Of a DNA stretch of 64,000 nucleotides, positions 10,701-22,067 are shown piece by piece. The stretch spans positions 7,099,298 through 7,163,297 of the forward strand of contig CM035353.1 of NCBI GenBank assembly GCA_020137815.1, read 5' to 3'. Under the pieces are notes generated by a model, which saw nothing but the letters and a program-made list of their open reading frames with translations, was not told the DNA's origin and did no database searches. The position numbers were made by a program, and so were the translations under genes. The DNA is from Hormiphora californensis (taxonomy: Eukaryota > Ctenophora > Tentaculata > Cydippida > Pleurobrachiidae). Position 1 is the stretch's first letter; each line of letters begins with the position of its first letter.

Positions 10701-13700
10701 TACTTCCTCACCCCGCTTAGGGTGCCCAGATTCGGCATGGTATCACGTATCGGTTCGATTCGAACCGTCTAATTAGCGGCATGCGGCAGGACATGCGATA
10801 AGATGCACCGATTCGAAACACGATTCGGACTCGGTTTACCTTAGAAAAAGTTTTTACAATTTTTTTGAATTTTTTAAATTTTATATTTCTAATGACAGAA
10901 GCAATGATCATATAATTGTCATCAATAAATGTATACTATACAGTTAGAGGTGTCTTGGTATAGAATTCTGGACAAAAGTAGGATTTACCCCGATATACCG
11001 GGCACCCCGATTTACCGGGCAAAATGGCTTCCCCCGAGGATCCCGGTAAATCGGGGTCCGACTGTATAAGCAATTAAAAAAATGTGCAGTGGCAGTGCAG
11101 GGGCAAAAAAATAAAGCATATATATGGCGGGAAAATATTTTGGCGGGAAACCGAAAAAGCCCAATAAGCCAAGAACGGGGTGGGGCCAAGGTCTGGCCCA
11201 CTAGCTTTTGATCACCTCATCGAGCCCGATCGAACGCGACCAATGTCGACCTCCCACGACGACCTAAACCCGTAATCCCACGTGGTGCCAGCCAACCGCC
11301 AGCCAAACGGAAAAATCTAGTGATCCTCTATCAGCTGGTATCAAAATCTAAGCTCTAAGTGACCAGGAACTGGTATTATTAGTGCTAATTGGCGATAACG
11401 TCATAAATCACATAATTACGACTAATTAGTGAACCGGGGGTGGTAGAGACCTGTGGGATGGTACTTTGGACTTTTTATAGAGTCCCTAATCATATCAGAA
11501 AGTCAAATTTAAAATTCCAGACCCAACTTCCCACAACCGACCCTACTATAATAAACAGGCCGCCGAGCATCAAAAAATATTTTAACAGCCTGAAGGTTGC
11601 TGTTTCGACGAATCTCCCAACTTCGGGTCGGACGAGGGGAAGCTTGCCTTTTGCGATCATATATACAAACGTAGGTCTTTTTTTCGGGGGGGGGGGGGGG
11701 GCAAATTTCAGGCAGCGATTGTGGCCACATTTTTTGAGATATCGACCTGAAATTTTGTAGGCGTGTTCTAGTAGTATAACTACGTGTCATAACGTGGCCG
11801 GATTTTTGATTTTTTGCCTAATTAATTAATTATAGGTAATTAAAAAGTAGCCCCTGCACCGTGCCCCTGAGCATGGGGTGTTCTGTCCCCTGGGCATTGC
11901 CCCTGAGCCGAAATTATCTCCCGATCTGCTTGAAATATCGACTTGAAACTTTGTAGTAATGCTCTTCAAGCATAAAAAATGATCTACAAAAAGTTAGAAT
12001 AGTCAAAATTAAGTAATCAATGAGTTATAGGCATGCAAAAATGGACATTTCTGGTGCCCCTGAATTTTGCCCCCGAGCATTTGAAAAAACTGCCCCTGGG
12101 CAATTTTAAAATTCAAATTGTGGCCACACTGTTTGACATATCGATCTAAAACTTTGTAGGCATGTTCTAGTGGTATAACTAAGAGTCACCACGGAGCCTG
12201 ATTTTTGATTTTTTACTTAATTAATTAATTATAAGCAATTAAAATTTTAAAATTGCCCCCGCACTAACAAAAGTGGCCCAGGGGCACCTGAGCCGCAATT
12301 ATCTCCCGATCTGCTTGAAATATCGACTTGAAACTTTGTAGGAATGCTCTTCAAGCATATAGAAAGGTCTACAAAAGGTGGGAATATTCAAAATTAATTA
12401 TCCAATTAATTATAAGCAATTAAAAAAATGGACATTTTTCTGGTGCCCCTGAGCATTGCCCCTGAGCATTTGAAAATATTTTCCGTTCTGCTATAAATAT
12501 CGACTTGAAACTTTGTAGGGAATGCTCTTCAAGCATATAGAAAGGTCTACAAAAAGTGGGAATATTCAAAATTAACTATCCAATTAATTATAAGCAATTA
12601 AAAAAATGTGCAGTGGCAGTGCAGGGGCAAAAAATAAAGCATATATATGGCGGGAAAATATTTTGGCGGGAAACCGAAAAAGCCCAATAAGCCAAGAACG
12701 GGGTGGGTCCAAGGTCTGGCCCACTAGCTTTTGATCACCTCATCGAGCCCGATCGAACGCGACCAATGTCGACCTCCCACGACGACCTAAACCCCTAATC
12801 CCATGTGGTGCCAGCCAACCGCCAGCCAAACGGAAAAATCTAGTGATCCTCTATCAGCTGGTATCAAAATCTAAGCTCTAAGTGACCAGGAACTGGCATT
12901 ATTAGTGCTAATTGGCGATAACGTCATAAATCACATAATTACGACTAATTAGTGAACCGGGGGTGGTAGAGACCTGTGGGATGGTACTTTGGACTTTTTA
13001 GTCCCTAATCATATCAGAAAGTCAAATTTAAAATTCCAGACCCAACTTCCCACAACCGACCCTACTATAATAAACAGGCCGCCGCGCATCAAAAATATTT
13101 TAACAGCCTGAATGTTGCTGTTTCGACGTAAGTCTCCAACTTCTGGGTCGGGACGAGGGGAAAGCTTGCCTTTTAGCGGATCATTAAGAACAAAGAAAGG
13201 TCTTTTTGGGGGGGGGGGGGGGCCAAAAAAACATGTCAACATGTGGCCAACACCGTTTGAGATATCGACTTGAAATTTGTAGGCATGTTCTTGTAGTATT
13301 CCTTGGTGTCATGACGTTGGCGGATTTTGGAATTTTAATAATTAATTAATTATAGTAATTAAAACGGTTGCAAGGGGCACCGTGCCCATGCAACATTGCG
13401 TGTCTGTCCCTCTGCACCGCGGCCTTGCACAAATTCTATTTTCGTTCTGCTTAAATATCGACTTGAAACTTTGTAGGAAGGACCCATGTTCTCAATCATA
13501 AAAAGATGCATGTCCGAAAAGTCACCCGGAAATCACCGTCAAATTAATTAATTAGTGAGTTAGAAGCCGTGCAAAAAAAATGGACTTTGGTTGCAGGGGG
13601 CAGGCAATGTGCACGGGCAAATGGTGCAAGGGCAGCCCTTGACACCAATTTATGATCGAACTGTGTCCACGACGTTTAATATTTTGACACGAAAACTGTC

Positions 13701-14100
13701 TAGGCATCGTTCTAGTAGCATTAAACTACGAGTACTAGAAGAGCCGTATGATTAATATATCAATTAGGTAATTCAATTATAGGCAAATTAATTAAAATTT
13801 GCCCTGCACAATTTGGGCAAATTTCCCCTGAATGAAACATGTGCCCTTGCACCCATTTTGTTTGCCCATGACACATTTTTTGGCCAACTTGATTTATTCA
13901 AAGATGTGGCCACACCGTGTGAAATTTCGAAATTGAAAACCTTTGCATGTATCATGTTCTAGTCGTATAAATTACGAGTCATAACGGAGCCGGTTTTGCT
14001 TTTCCAATTAATTAATTAATTATAATCAAATTAAAAACTTTTGCCCCTGCCCCACCAATTTGCCCCTGCACAGTTTTGGCAAATTTGATATTCAACTTGA
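7659..14100. repeat. Tandem array of a 1.52-kb repeat unit
   Basis: Each unit opens with an oligo-G tract followed by CAAATTTCAGGCAGCGATTG. Unit anchors fall at 7707, 9221 and 11702, with a degenerate fourth start near 13210. Spacings are 1514, 2481 (1.52 kb once a 957-bp inserted MITE is subtracted) and about 1520 bp. Units 1-3 are nearly identical; unit 4 (13200-14100) is heavily mutated. Each unit contains sub-repeats around CTTGAAATATCGACTTGAAA, CAAGCATATAGAAAGGTCTAC and GCCCCTGAGCATT. No long ORF is conserved. A short piece of the unit end (TCGGACGAGGGGAAGCTT) recurs at 14634, so the sequence is also dispersed. Confidence 0.85.
10108..11064. mobile_element. pogo/Tigger-type MITE, 957 bp
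   Basis: The terminal inverted repeats begin CAGTCGGACCCCGATTTACC and are flanked by TA on both sides. The adjacent repeat units carry the uninterrupted site TTAATTATAAGCAATT, which matches the flanks after removal of the element and one TA. Inside are three tandem copies of a roughly 245-bp unit (near 10254, 10500 and 10743) containing GATTCGAAACACGATTCG. There is no transposase ORF. CAGT-starting TIRs with TA duplication are typical of the pogo/Tigger branch of Tc1-mariner. Confidence 0.85.
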
Positions 14101-14172
14101 GCCTTTGTAGAAGTAATGAAAATATTGATTTCAGGTATATGATGAAACAATAAGCTATAAAAAAGCCCCTTT

Positions 14173-14409
14173 TTGTTACACAAGCCTGTGCTTGGTATCG
14201 ACGGGGGACACCTCCACACTCTGTCGCCTGTGGGCGACCTTCGCGTGCACCGCTGCAAGGGAGAACTTCGTAACCAAAGCCTGTGCATTGTGCAGAATGA
14301 ACATGATAAATTTTCTCAGTTGCTGGCGATAGAACTCGATCAGAATTCGTTGATTTACCATGACAACGGAGTTGGTTACCATACTAAAAGAGAATTCGTT
14401 GTAAAATAG
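14173..14409 (+). CDS. Unrecognised 78-codon reading frame
   Basis: An open frame containing LRNQSLCIVQNEHDKFSQLL ends at a TAG at 14407. It has no ATG at its 5' end and is preceded by a stop near 14160, so it could only be an internal or terminal exon. The amino-acid mix looks protein-like, but a second frame is also open over 14135-14330. No family recognised. It lies just past the degenerate satellite unit and may be a gene fragment. Confidence 0.22.
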   Translation: MLHKPVLGIDGGHLHTLSPVGDLRVHRCKGELRNQSLCIVQNEHDKFSQLLAIELDQNSLIYHDNGVGYHTKREFVVK

Positions 14410-15690
14410 TCCTTTCTTGTATAAACTCGGCCTTTAGATAAAAAATTGATTTTATTTACCGCACTAATGCAAGGGCATTTCACATTTTGGTTCCCCGTAT
14501 TTTTGTCCTTTTTTTTTAATGGGATTTTGGGTTTTAGACTGAAAGTATGGGATCATTTGAAAAGTAGTGAAGATTTGAAAATGTTAGCAACTTCCCGGGT
14601 TTCGAAAACTAAACCCATAGATTCCAACTCGGGTCGGACGAGGGGAAGCTTCCCTTTTTGCGAAATTAATGAGCTGGGATCCCCCCTTTGAGAACGCGTT
14701 ACCCCTGGCAACTATCATCTAATAACCACGAAACTCATCGTTTAGGTCTCCAAGCCGGGGGATGGGGGTTGGAGGGGAGGGCAGAAAAACCGTTAGTTAT
14801 GCGAACGGAAAAAGGGGAAAACCTAACGACCCGTTGAAAGTTGGGTGTAAGGATGGATTTAGCTATCAGGGGCGTGGTTTAGATAGAAGTTGTACCAAAA
14901 CAAGTATTATTGTTCCTGTGATACTCTAACAGGTTGGTATATAACATGGCTTGATACAAATATTGCCTGTATTGTGCATTTACATTGAGACGTCGGTAAC
15001 TATAGTCAGGCCAGGTTTCATTAAAAAACTCTCTTTTACTCTGCTGTATAGATCAGAAAAATAACAAAAATAAATAACAAAGATATACTGAACGACCCCT
15101 TTTCACTCCCTCCCAGCAGTCCCCCGACCCCCAACCACTAATCACTATCTTTTTCCCCCCTTTGTTGTGTCTTCTCCTCTCTCTGAACGACCCCTTATCA
15201 CTCCCTCCCGGCAGTCCCCCGACCCCCACCCACTATCTTTTTCCCCCTTTGTTGGGGTTTTTCCCCTACCATCTTTTTTTTCTATTTGGGTGTTTTCACT
15301 TACCCGATTCTTTTTTTCTTTTCGCATGCATCAGATTTCCAGGGGCCCTCTGAAAAAAAAGGGGATTCAAATTTGGGCGCGACGGGAGGGGGGGGGGGGA
15401 TTAAAAATTTTATTTCTAAGGAAAATCCCATCGTATTCTTGGTTTGCTGTCGCGAAAGGGATTTCTTCCTTACATGCACCCAAAAGGGTATTAGTAATAT
15501 ACACCAGCGTTCTCTAATGAGAGAGGATAGAGGAGCCGCAGGAGAGAGAGAGAGAGCGAGAGCGAGACGAGAGTGTAGAGCGAGAGCGGAGAGCGGAGAG
15601 GATATGCTAGAGTGCGATCGATAGTCGATATCTCTCCGTCTCTTCCTCTCTCTATCTATATCATCTATCTCTCTTTCTCATTGATTGCTA
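14410..15690. other. No gene supported
   Basis: The stretch contains a dispersed satellite fragment (about 14628-14665) and two imperfect copies of a CT-rich segment around CGACCCCTTNTCACTCCCTC (about 15094-15165 and 15187-15255). GA-rich and CT-rich low-complexity sequence follows at 15540-15680. The ORFs here lie on low-complexity sequence. Confidence 0.6.
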
Positions 15691-15716
15691 ACTCCAACCC
15701 CGAGTTGTTCCCCATT

Positions 15717-17833
15717 GGTGCACCGTAAGGCCAGTAGTAGCGTAGCAGATTTTTCCGAGACTGCACCTATCCGGAGAGACCGCCCGTTCCCCAATTCCCA
15801 TCCCCGCAACAGTCGGTGAGGAACAGCCCCAAAGACCAACACACAGGTTGTATATTTGTTTTTGATTTTTGCCAACATGCATGAGCATCTTCAATTCGTT
15901 CTCTATGTACTAGATGTAATTTAATCAAACTAGATGTGATAATATAACACATGTTTAACATGGTACATTTGAAATTACTTTAAAATTACGAAATTATATT
16001 ATTGATAATAAGAACAATTGTTCTTTTATAGATCAAAAAGACGTCGCTCCGTGAACCCAGGATTGATAGCATTAAATGGAGGGAACACTCCCCGAACTAA
16101 CACGGCTGTAACCGCTAGTCGACCGGGAGTCGGGATCAGTAATCAAACGGTATAATAATTTATAGATCAATATCTTTGTTAAATGTTAGACCCTTGCCTC
16201 ACTCTATCCACACCAGACCTGACACATTATGTAGGCTTCTGTGATGTTTCATAGATCAGGGTATCACGGAACAAATTGACTATCGTTTACTGATCTGCTG
16301 ATCCGCGAGAAGTTTATGTCATCTCATATCACATCCTGTTGTTTGCATATGTATTATTTATTTATTTATTTATTTAGAGAGAGAGAGAGAGAGAGAGAGG
16401 GAAGAGTAAAGTGTGAGTGGGAGATAAGATAAAAGTTTAGTATTAGATGAAAAATATATGCTCAAATACTCGAACAGTAGTGGAATCTAATGCACGATTT
16501 TTTACTTTCACAGCTTGCCTATAATTGCTAAATTCGCTCCCTTTCAAAAGGTCCAGTACACGTGTTTTTAGCATCAACGACGAGAAAACGAGAATTTTCA
16601 TTCGATAAAATTATAGAATTATTTAATTATACGCTCTGTAACCTTTTGGCATTCATTCAGCCTAAGATAAGGTTGGTTTTTAAACAGAATATGCAATTGC
16701 ATAACCTTTATTCTGTTGGAATGACTAAAATATGAAATTTTTGTATGGACTGTAATCAGATGGAACCTTTGGAAACAGCCCGGACAGCGTTATTTAGCTT
16801 GTACCTGACTGCACTCTTCTGTCACTGAGATACGAGTTTAATCATATGCTATTGGAGAAGACTCAAATTGCACACTCCTCCACGTATCTCCTATATTCTC
16901 TTGTATCAGCTTGTAACCTATTGAAGTTGTATGTTTTAGTGAATTCCGTGTATCAGCATGCTTAGTTTGTAATGTAACGCTTCCCTGATTGATTTACTAG
17001 GTGCAGACGCCGTCTGATTGCAGTTCATCAAGTGACGATTCGGGCAAAGGGAGCGACAATACTATGACTGCACGAAAGTGAGTTTACTAGCTTCAACACT
17101 TTATATAGGGACCCTTTTATACAGGAGTACTGTTAGTGTCGTACTGTTTATAGCTGCGACAATCTGTTTAAGTATGATGACTATCAGACATTACTCCTCC
17201 CTCTTAGGTCGTACGGTGGAAAGCGATCCAGTGTGATACACATTCAGGACAGGCCGACATTACAATATCATCGGGTCTTAGTGGAACCAACCTCGCCCAT
17301 TTCAATGGTAGGTGGTGTTGGTAAATTAGGGTTTGGATGTTCTGAACTGAACTGAACTGAACTGAACTGAACTGAACTGAACTGAACTGAACTGAACTGA
17401 ACTGAACTGAACTGAACTGAACTGAACTGAACTGAACTGAACTGAACTGAACTGAACTGAACTGAACTGATCAACTGTGAGGGTCGAGGTTCCAGCCTGG
17501 TGAGCTTTGTGGTAGGTGAGGCCGCATATTATACTCAAATTAGTTCTCACGGCATTTTGTACCAGCAGCACTAGCAGTATACTGCTATTAAAGTCATGTA
17601 AAATAAATTAATACACGTGCAGGACAAACTCACCCACACCCACAATACATATGTTCAGCGTTTTTGTCTATTTTGTCTCTATCCCTTCTCTGTCTGTCTT
17701 CTTCTCTATCCCTTCTCTGTCTCTCTGTCTGTCTCCTTCTCTGTCCCGGTCCTTGACTGTATCTTAGCTATTCTAGATAGATCTCAAGCCATCGAGCGCG
17801 ATATAAGAGAGAGACGTCAGAGATCTCTCTATT

Positions 17834-17889
<56 letters not shown>

Positions 17890-20145
17890 CTCTCTCTCTC
17901 TTCTCTCTCTCTCTCTATTTCTCTCTTCATCCTCTCTCTCTTCTCTCTCTCTCTCTCTCTCCTCCTGCCCTCCGCTCCATGTGTCCCTCGGTAATACAAT
18001 TTTCTCTTATTTGCCCGTCACAGCACAGGCAGAAAACAGTGTGTGAGGTTTACTTTGTGGTAAAAATGTTTTTGTGAGCTTATAAACATAGCTTATTATA
18101 TAACGTGTATATATGAATATTAATGGTAGCTAGTATATTATATTTTTATAGTTCTTTTAATTAGAATCTTTCTCTTGACACAATATGATATCTCAGCTTT
18201 AATTAAACAGCAGACACAATGCAGTAGAAGTTAATTTCCAATTAAGTCTGGCCCGAAATTTGGCAAACAGAAAGGAGCATTGACGAACTATAAAGTGGCA
18301 ATATTTCATATTACAATATAGATCGAATGCATGGGTAACACAAAACTCGTTCTTTGTGAACTTCCAATTGTCATCTGAGTCTATATAGTTCAACTCACAA
18401 TTACAAGACCCATAAATTTCATGGAGCACTTGTTGGGAATTCAGAGAAAGATAGAAAGGAAATTAATTAACTCCTGTCCTATCTCTCTCGTTTTTGACAG
18501 TGCAGTGTGTGACATGCTGCAGCTGTGGCAATTATTTAAACCACCGCGGACTCTCCACTACCACACATGATAAATTGACGTGCCCCTGTGTGTGGTGTTC
18601 CATTGTGAAGCTGTGAGAGAATTTTCCTTGTTACCATGGTTACCATCGGGTTGGAGCTGTGAATGATCCTTTCAACCATGTCCTTTGCGGCAATGAAACG
18701 AGGGGGATCTCGTCGGACCAGCGGGCTACCAACCTCTTACTCCTATATGCAACGGTCACAGTGTCTAGTGGAGGCACAGAGGAAACGAGCTTCTGTTTTA
18801 CATGCACAGAGTACTCTTGAGTTAACCAAGGTAGGACGTTATCCTGTATATGCATTATACAATCCACAATCCAATCCGTTTAAATAGTACAGTCGTTATT
18901 ATTGGCTAATTTTAATCCCTGAAAATTTCCCTGAATAGCCCTCACTGAACCCTGATCAGGGTCCAGTGAGGGCTATCTCTCTGAGATTATGAGGGATTAA
19001 TATCCGTGACCTGAACCTGAGATTCAGGCACGACTGTTCAGTGTTCCCCCATGGCCTGCTCTCCAGCCAAATTCTTGGTGTTTTCCTGGCCTGGATCGAG
19101 AATCGCCTACATTCACGCATCTATTCTCCATGCAGTTTCCGTTGAAATTGTCCATCCAGTTCGAGAGAGCGCGAGACAGGGCGTTCCCCGTGTGTCCCTG
19201 AAAATGAGTGACTCTAAACATTTGTTTTTCCCTATACACACTGTATCTTAACGAAATATATGCTAAGGATCTGTCACTATATTGGTAGTGATATAAGCCG
19301 ATCTTTCATCTCGTCTTGGTGTATAATATACCCGGGCACTGTGTAACCGTCCGGCTCTAAATTCTATTTATAGAACTATTGTTCTCTTCAGTGGCTAATT
19401 GAACTAACATGTTCTTTCGAGGGAGGTAGGAATTAATTAATATAATTGTATCTTAATTGGTTTAACAGTGTACACTGTATAACATACAATGAAGCACTGT
19501 AAGGTGTTGCTAATTTTCATGTAGCTTAAAAATTGGTACCACTAGAATTGCTAAAAGTGTACCAAGTAACATCCTGCTGCATGTGTCTGCTGGTATCTTG
19601 ATTCTTGATGTAACTTCAAATACACTGATCTTGCTAGTACTAACTGCTGAATTGCTGATACTAACTATATTAGCAGTGGTGTTGTATACTTATTATAAGG
19701 TTTAGAACTCTAATAATGAAAAATGGTTGAGGTTCATCTTCGTTTTGAGCAATTACATATTATATGTGAGTTTTAATATCCTCAATTTTAGTTAGAGTGC
19801 TACTATACCATGTTCTAGTTTAGTATACACCTCCGCTGTTAGCAGGGAAAATATTCAGACTGCTTTATATATTGTTACCCTCAAATGTTATCAAAATATT
19901 GCTCCATATAATTATCTACAACTAATTACTATATCGTATGATATCATAATTGAATATATCAGCTCCCCTCCTAATTGGCTCCACGGTGCAGTGCAGCAAG
20001 AGTTGGCGGCAAGAGTGGTAGTGGAGGTTCCCTTGCGATGAACTACGCAGTTCGCTGCAAAAACTATGTAGATCCCCTGTGGCACAAGAGTGGAAGTGGA
20101 ATTAATTGGGAATCTAAATATAGCTCTATATCCGAGTTCGAAAAG
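15717..20145 (+). CDS. Putative Ser/Arg-rich exons upstream of the Kv channel
   Basis: Several + strand segments have good splice signals and matching phases. Exon A ends at 15815; B is 16032-16149; C is 17001-17077; D is 17208-17307. A-D join in one open frame rich in Ser, Arg, Asn and Thr (for example SKRRRSVNPG and SDCSSSSDDSGKGSDN). Exon E (about 18703-18830) and exon F (about 19992-20145) are less certain: the phase between E and F fits only with a weak acceptor. F ends in phase 0 and could splice to the segment before 22068. They may encode a long cytoplasmic N-terminus of the channel or a separate gene. No domain recognised, and the true 5' end is not identified. Confidence 0.4.
17342..17470. 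repeat. (ACTGA)n pentanucleotide microsatellite, about 26 units
   Basis: Uninterrupted TGAAC/ACTGA repeats lie in an intron. The FSSVQ-repeat ORFs on the opposite strand are translations of this array. Confidence 0.95.
17824..18000. repeat. CT-rich microsatellite
   Basis: Long (CT)n runs with occasional interruptions. The region from here to about 18600 has no supported gene. Confidence 0.85.
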
Positions 20146-20518
20146 GTATGTACATGATGTAGATAAGATCGACATGTGTGGATCAACAGATCTTAAAATG
20201 ATTTTTTCCCTGCCCGGGTGAATTTTCTTTTATCTAATAGATTAGTCTATGAATTCTCATATATAGTTCGGAGTTACAATATTGAATATTCTCATTATAG
20301 TTCCAATATGTCAATAAAATACATAACATACAGAAATATTTTTTCATAAATGTAATTTGCAATTGGGTTCGTACCCTTTGGCCTTTGGCTACATTCGTTT
20401 CCGTATAGTGCGTTACCCCCTCCTCCCTGCATGGCCAGCTGCGGTTACATTAAGTACTTAATAGAGATCGGAGGACGGAAAGAGATAAAGAGAAAGAGAG
20501 AAGGAGCTAAAAAGATTG

Positions 20519-20523
20519 AGAGA

Positions 20524-20603
<80 letters not shown>
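20519..20603. repeat. (GA)n microsatellite, about 85 bp
   Basis: An almost pure GA repeat. Flanking 20160-22050 shows no coding segment I can support apart from the small hairpins listed separately. Confidence 0.9.
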
Positions 20604-20606
<3 letters not shown>

Positions 20607-21670
20607 GGGAACTATATAGATTGTGAAAAAGTTCATAACGGTAGAAATCATATCAGAGATTTATCAATTGTGTACCGTACTACTAATTGTGTACCGTACT
20701 ACAGTGCATGTGTTTGATCAATTCAAGAGTTCCCTTGATGACGTATTGTCTTTAAACTCATTAATGTTTACAAGGGGTAGTACACAAAACTTCTCAAAAT
20801 TTGTCGGCCTCTAGTTAGTAACATCTTATAACCAAAAGATAGGTCATAGGAGTAAGTTCCAAGAACCTAGAGCAATTATAGTACACGTTTCTGTGGTTCA
20901 GTATACAGGTAAAACTGCCTACTTTGAGTTTGTGAAGCATGTTTTTACATACTTCACTCACAACTATTTGAGTCGATTTTGAAGTTTTCTGTGAGTGAAA
21001 GCGAGAGAGAATATTAGGATGAGAAGAAAATGAACAATTTTGCATTCATTAAACTTCATATAAAGAACGTTTCAAGACCGCTAATTACGTTATTATTTTG
21101 ATATAGATCACAACAGACTTTATAGAAACTTCTATATAGCATGGCATTACTATAGACATGACTTTGAGATAATTAAGTTGTGGCATTGATCTATGAAATG
21201 TTTCAATTTCACATTTTAACAACATCTGATTTCAAGACTATTGGGGGGAAATAGTCGTGCCTAAACCTATATTGTATAAACATATTATAACTGCATATTA
21301 TGATAAACGTGAGTTCTACGTTCTGACATGATTAGTGCGTCATAAGTGTAATGCAGCTCTTATACACTTAGTTGAGTATTAAAACTGTAGTTTAGCAAAG
21401 TATTTAATTCTCTCTTATCTAATTCTCCTTTGTTAAAAGCCTTCAATGGATCTCCCCCAGCTACGCCCTTTCTCAATAATTTTTTTCCTTTAATCCTCTT
21501 TAACTTTACCCTTTCAATCTAAACCTCTCTCTCACTTTTTCTTTTACTAGAACGTATTAGTTCTCTCTCTCTCTCTCCACCTCTTTGTGTCTGTCTCTCC
21601 CTCTCTCTCTCCCTCCCTCGTTCTCTCTCTCTCTCAAATCTCAATCTCTTTATCTTTGTCTCCCTCTAGA

Positions 21671-21726
21671 CAGAAGTTCTTCAATCTTCAGCATAGTTGC
21701 TCAGCCTCTATGCTGAAGAACTTCTG
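21671..21726. repeat. Short hairpin
   Basis: CAGAAGTTCTTCAATCTTCA pairs with TGCTGAAGAACTTCTG across a roughly 15-bp loop. Confidence 0.55.
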
Positions 21727-21896
21727 TTTAGTGTTATGTTATGTTCACAAGTGACTAAATAATCTTCAGTGTGTATTACTTAGACCATTGTACTATTGTA
21801 GTTCTAACTAACTACTAGTTACATTGAGATAGACTTATTCGGATCTTGGGCATCCCGATAAATCGGGCTCCATCTATAAACATAATAGGGTAGCGA

Positions 21897-22005
21897 TTGG
21901 CTAATTTGAAACATGATGTCTAAAAATCAAAATCTGGTGCACCTGCTGGCCTGTAGAGGGGGTGTTTCAAATTAGCTGCCATTTCAAATAGCCAGTCGCT
22001 ACCCT
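21897..22005. mobile_element. Small MITE, about 109 bp
   Basis: The ends AGGGTAGCGATTGGCTA and TAGCCAGTCGCTACCCT are inverted copies. An inner inverted pair CTAATTTGAAAC / GTTTCAAATTAG extends the pairing. No coding content. Confidence 0.6.
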
Positions 22006-22067
22006 ACTGAATAAATTATAGAGTCCAGTCATAGCACTTTGACTTGTTTTGTTTGGAGGGAGCTGGT

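Noticed and set aside
17268-17571. Regular repeat array considered as CRISPR-like
   Set aside because: It is an uninterrupted pentanucleotide microsatellite with no spacers, in a eukaryotic intron.
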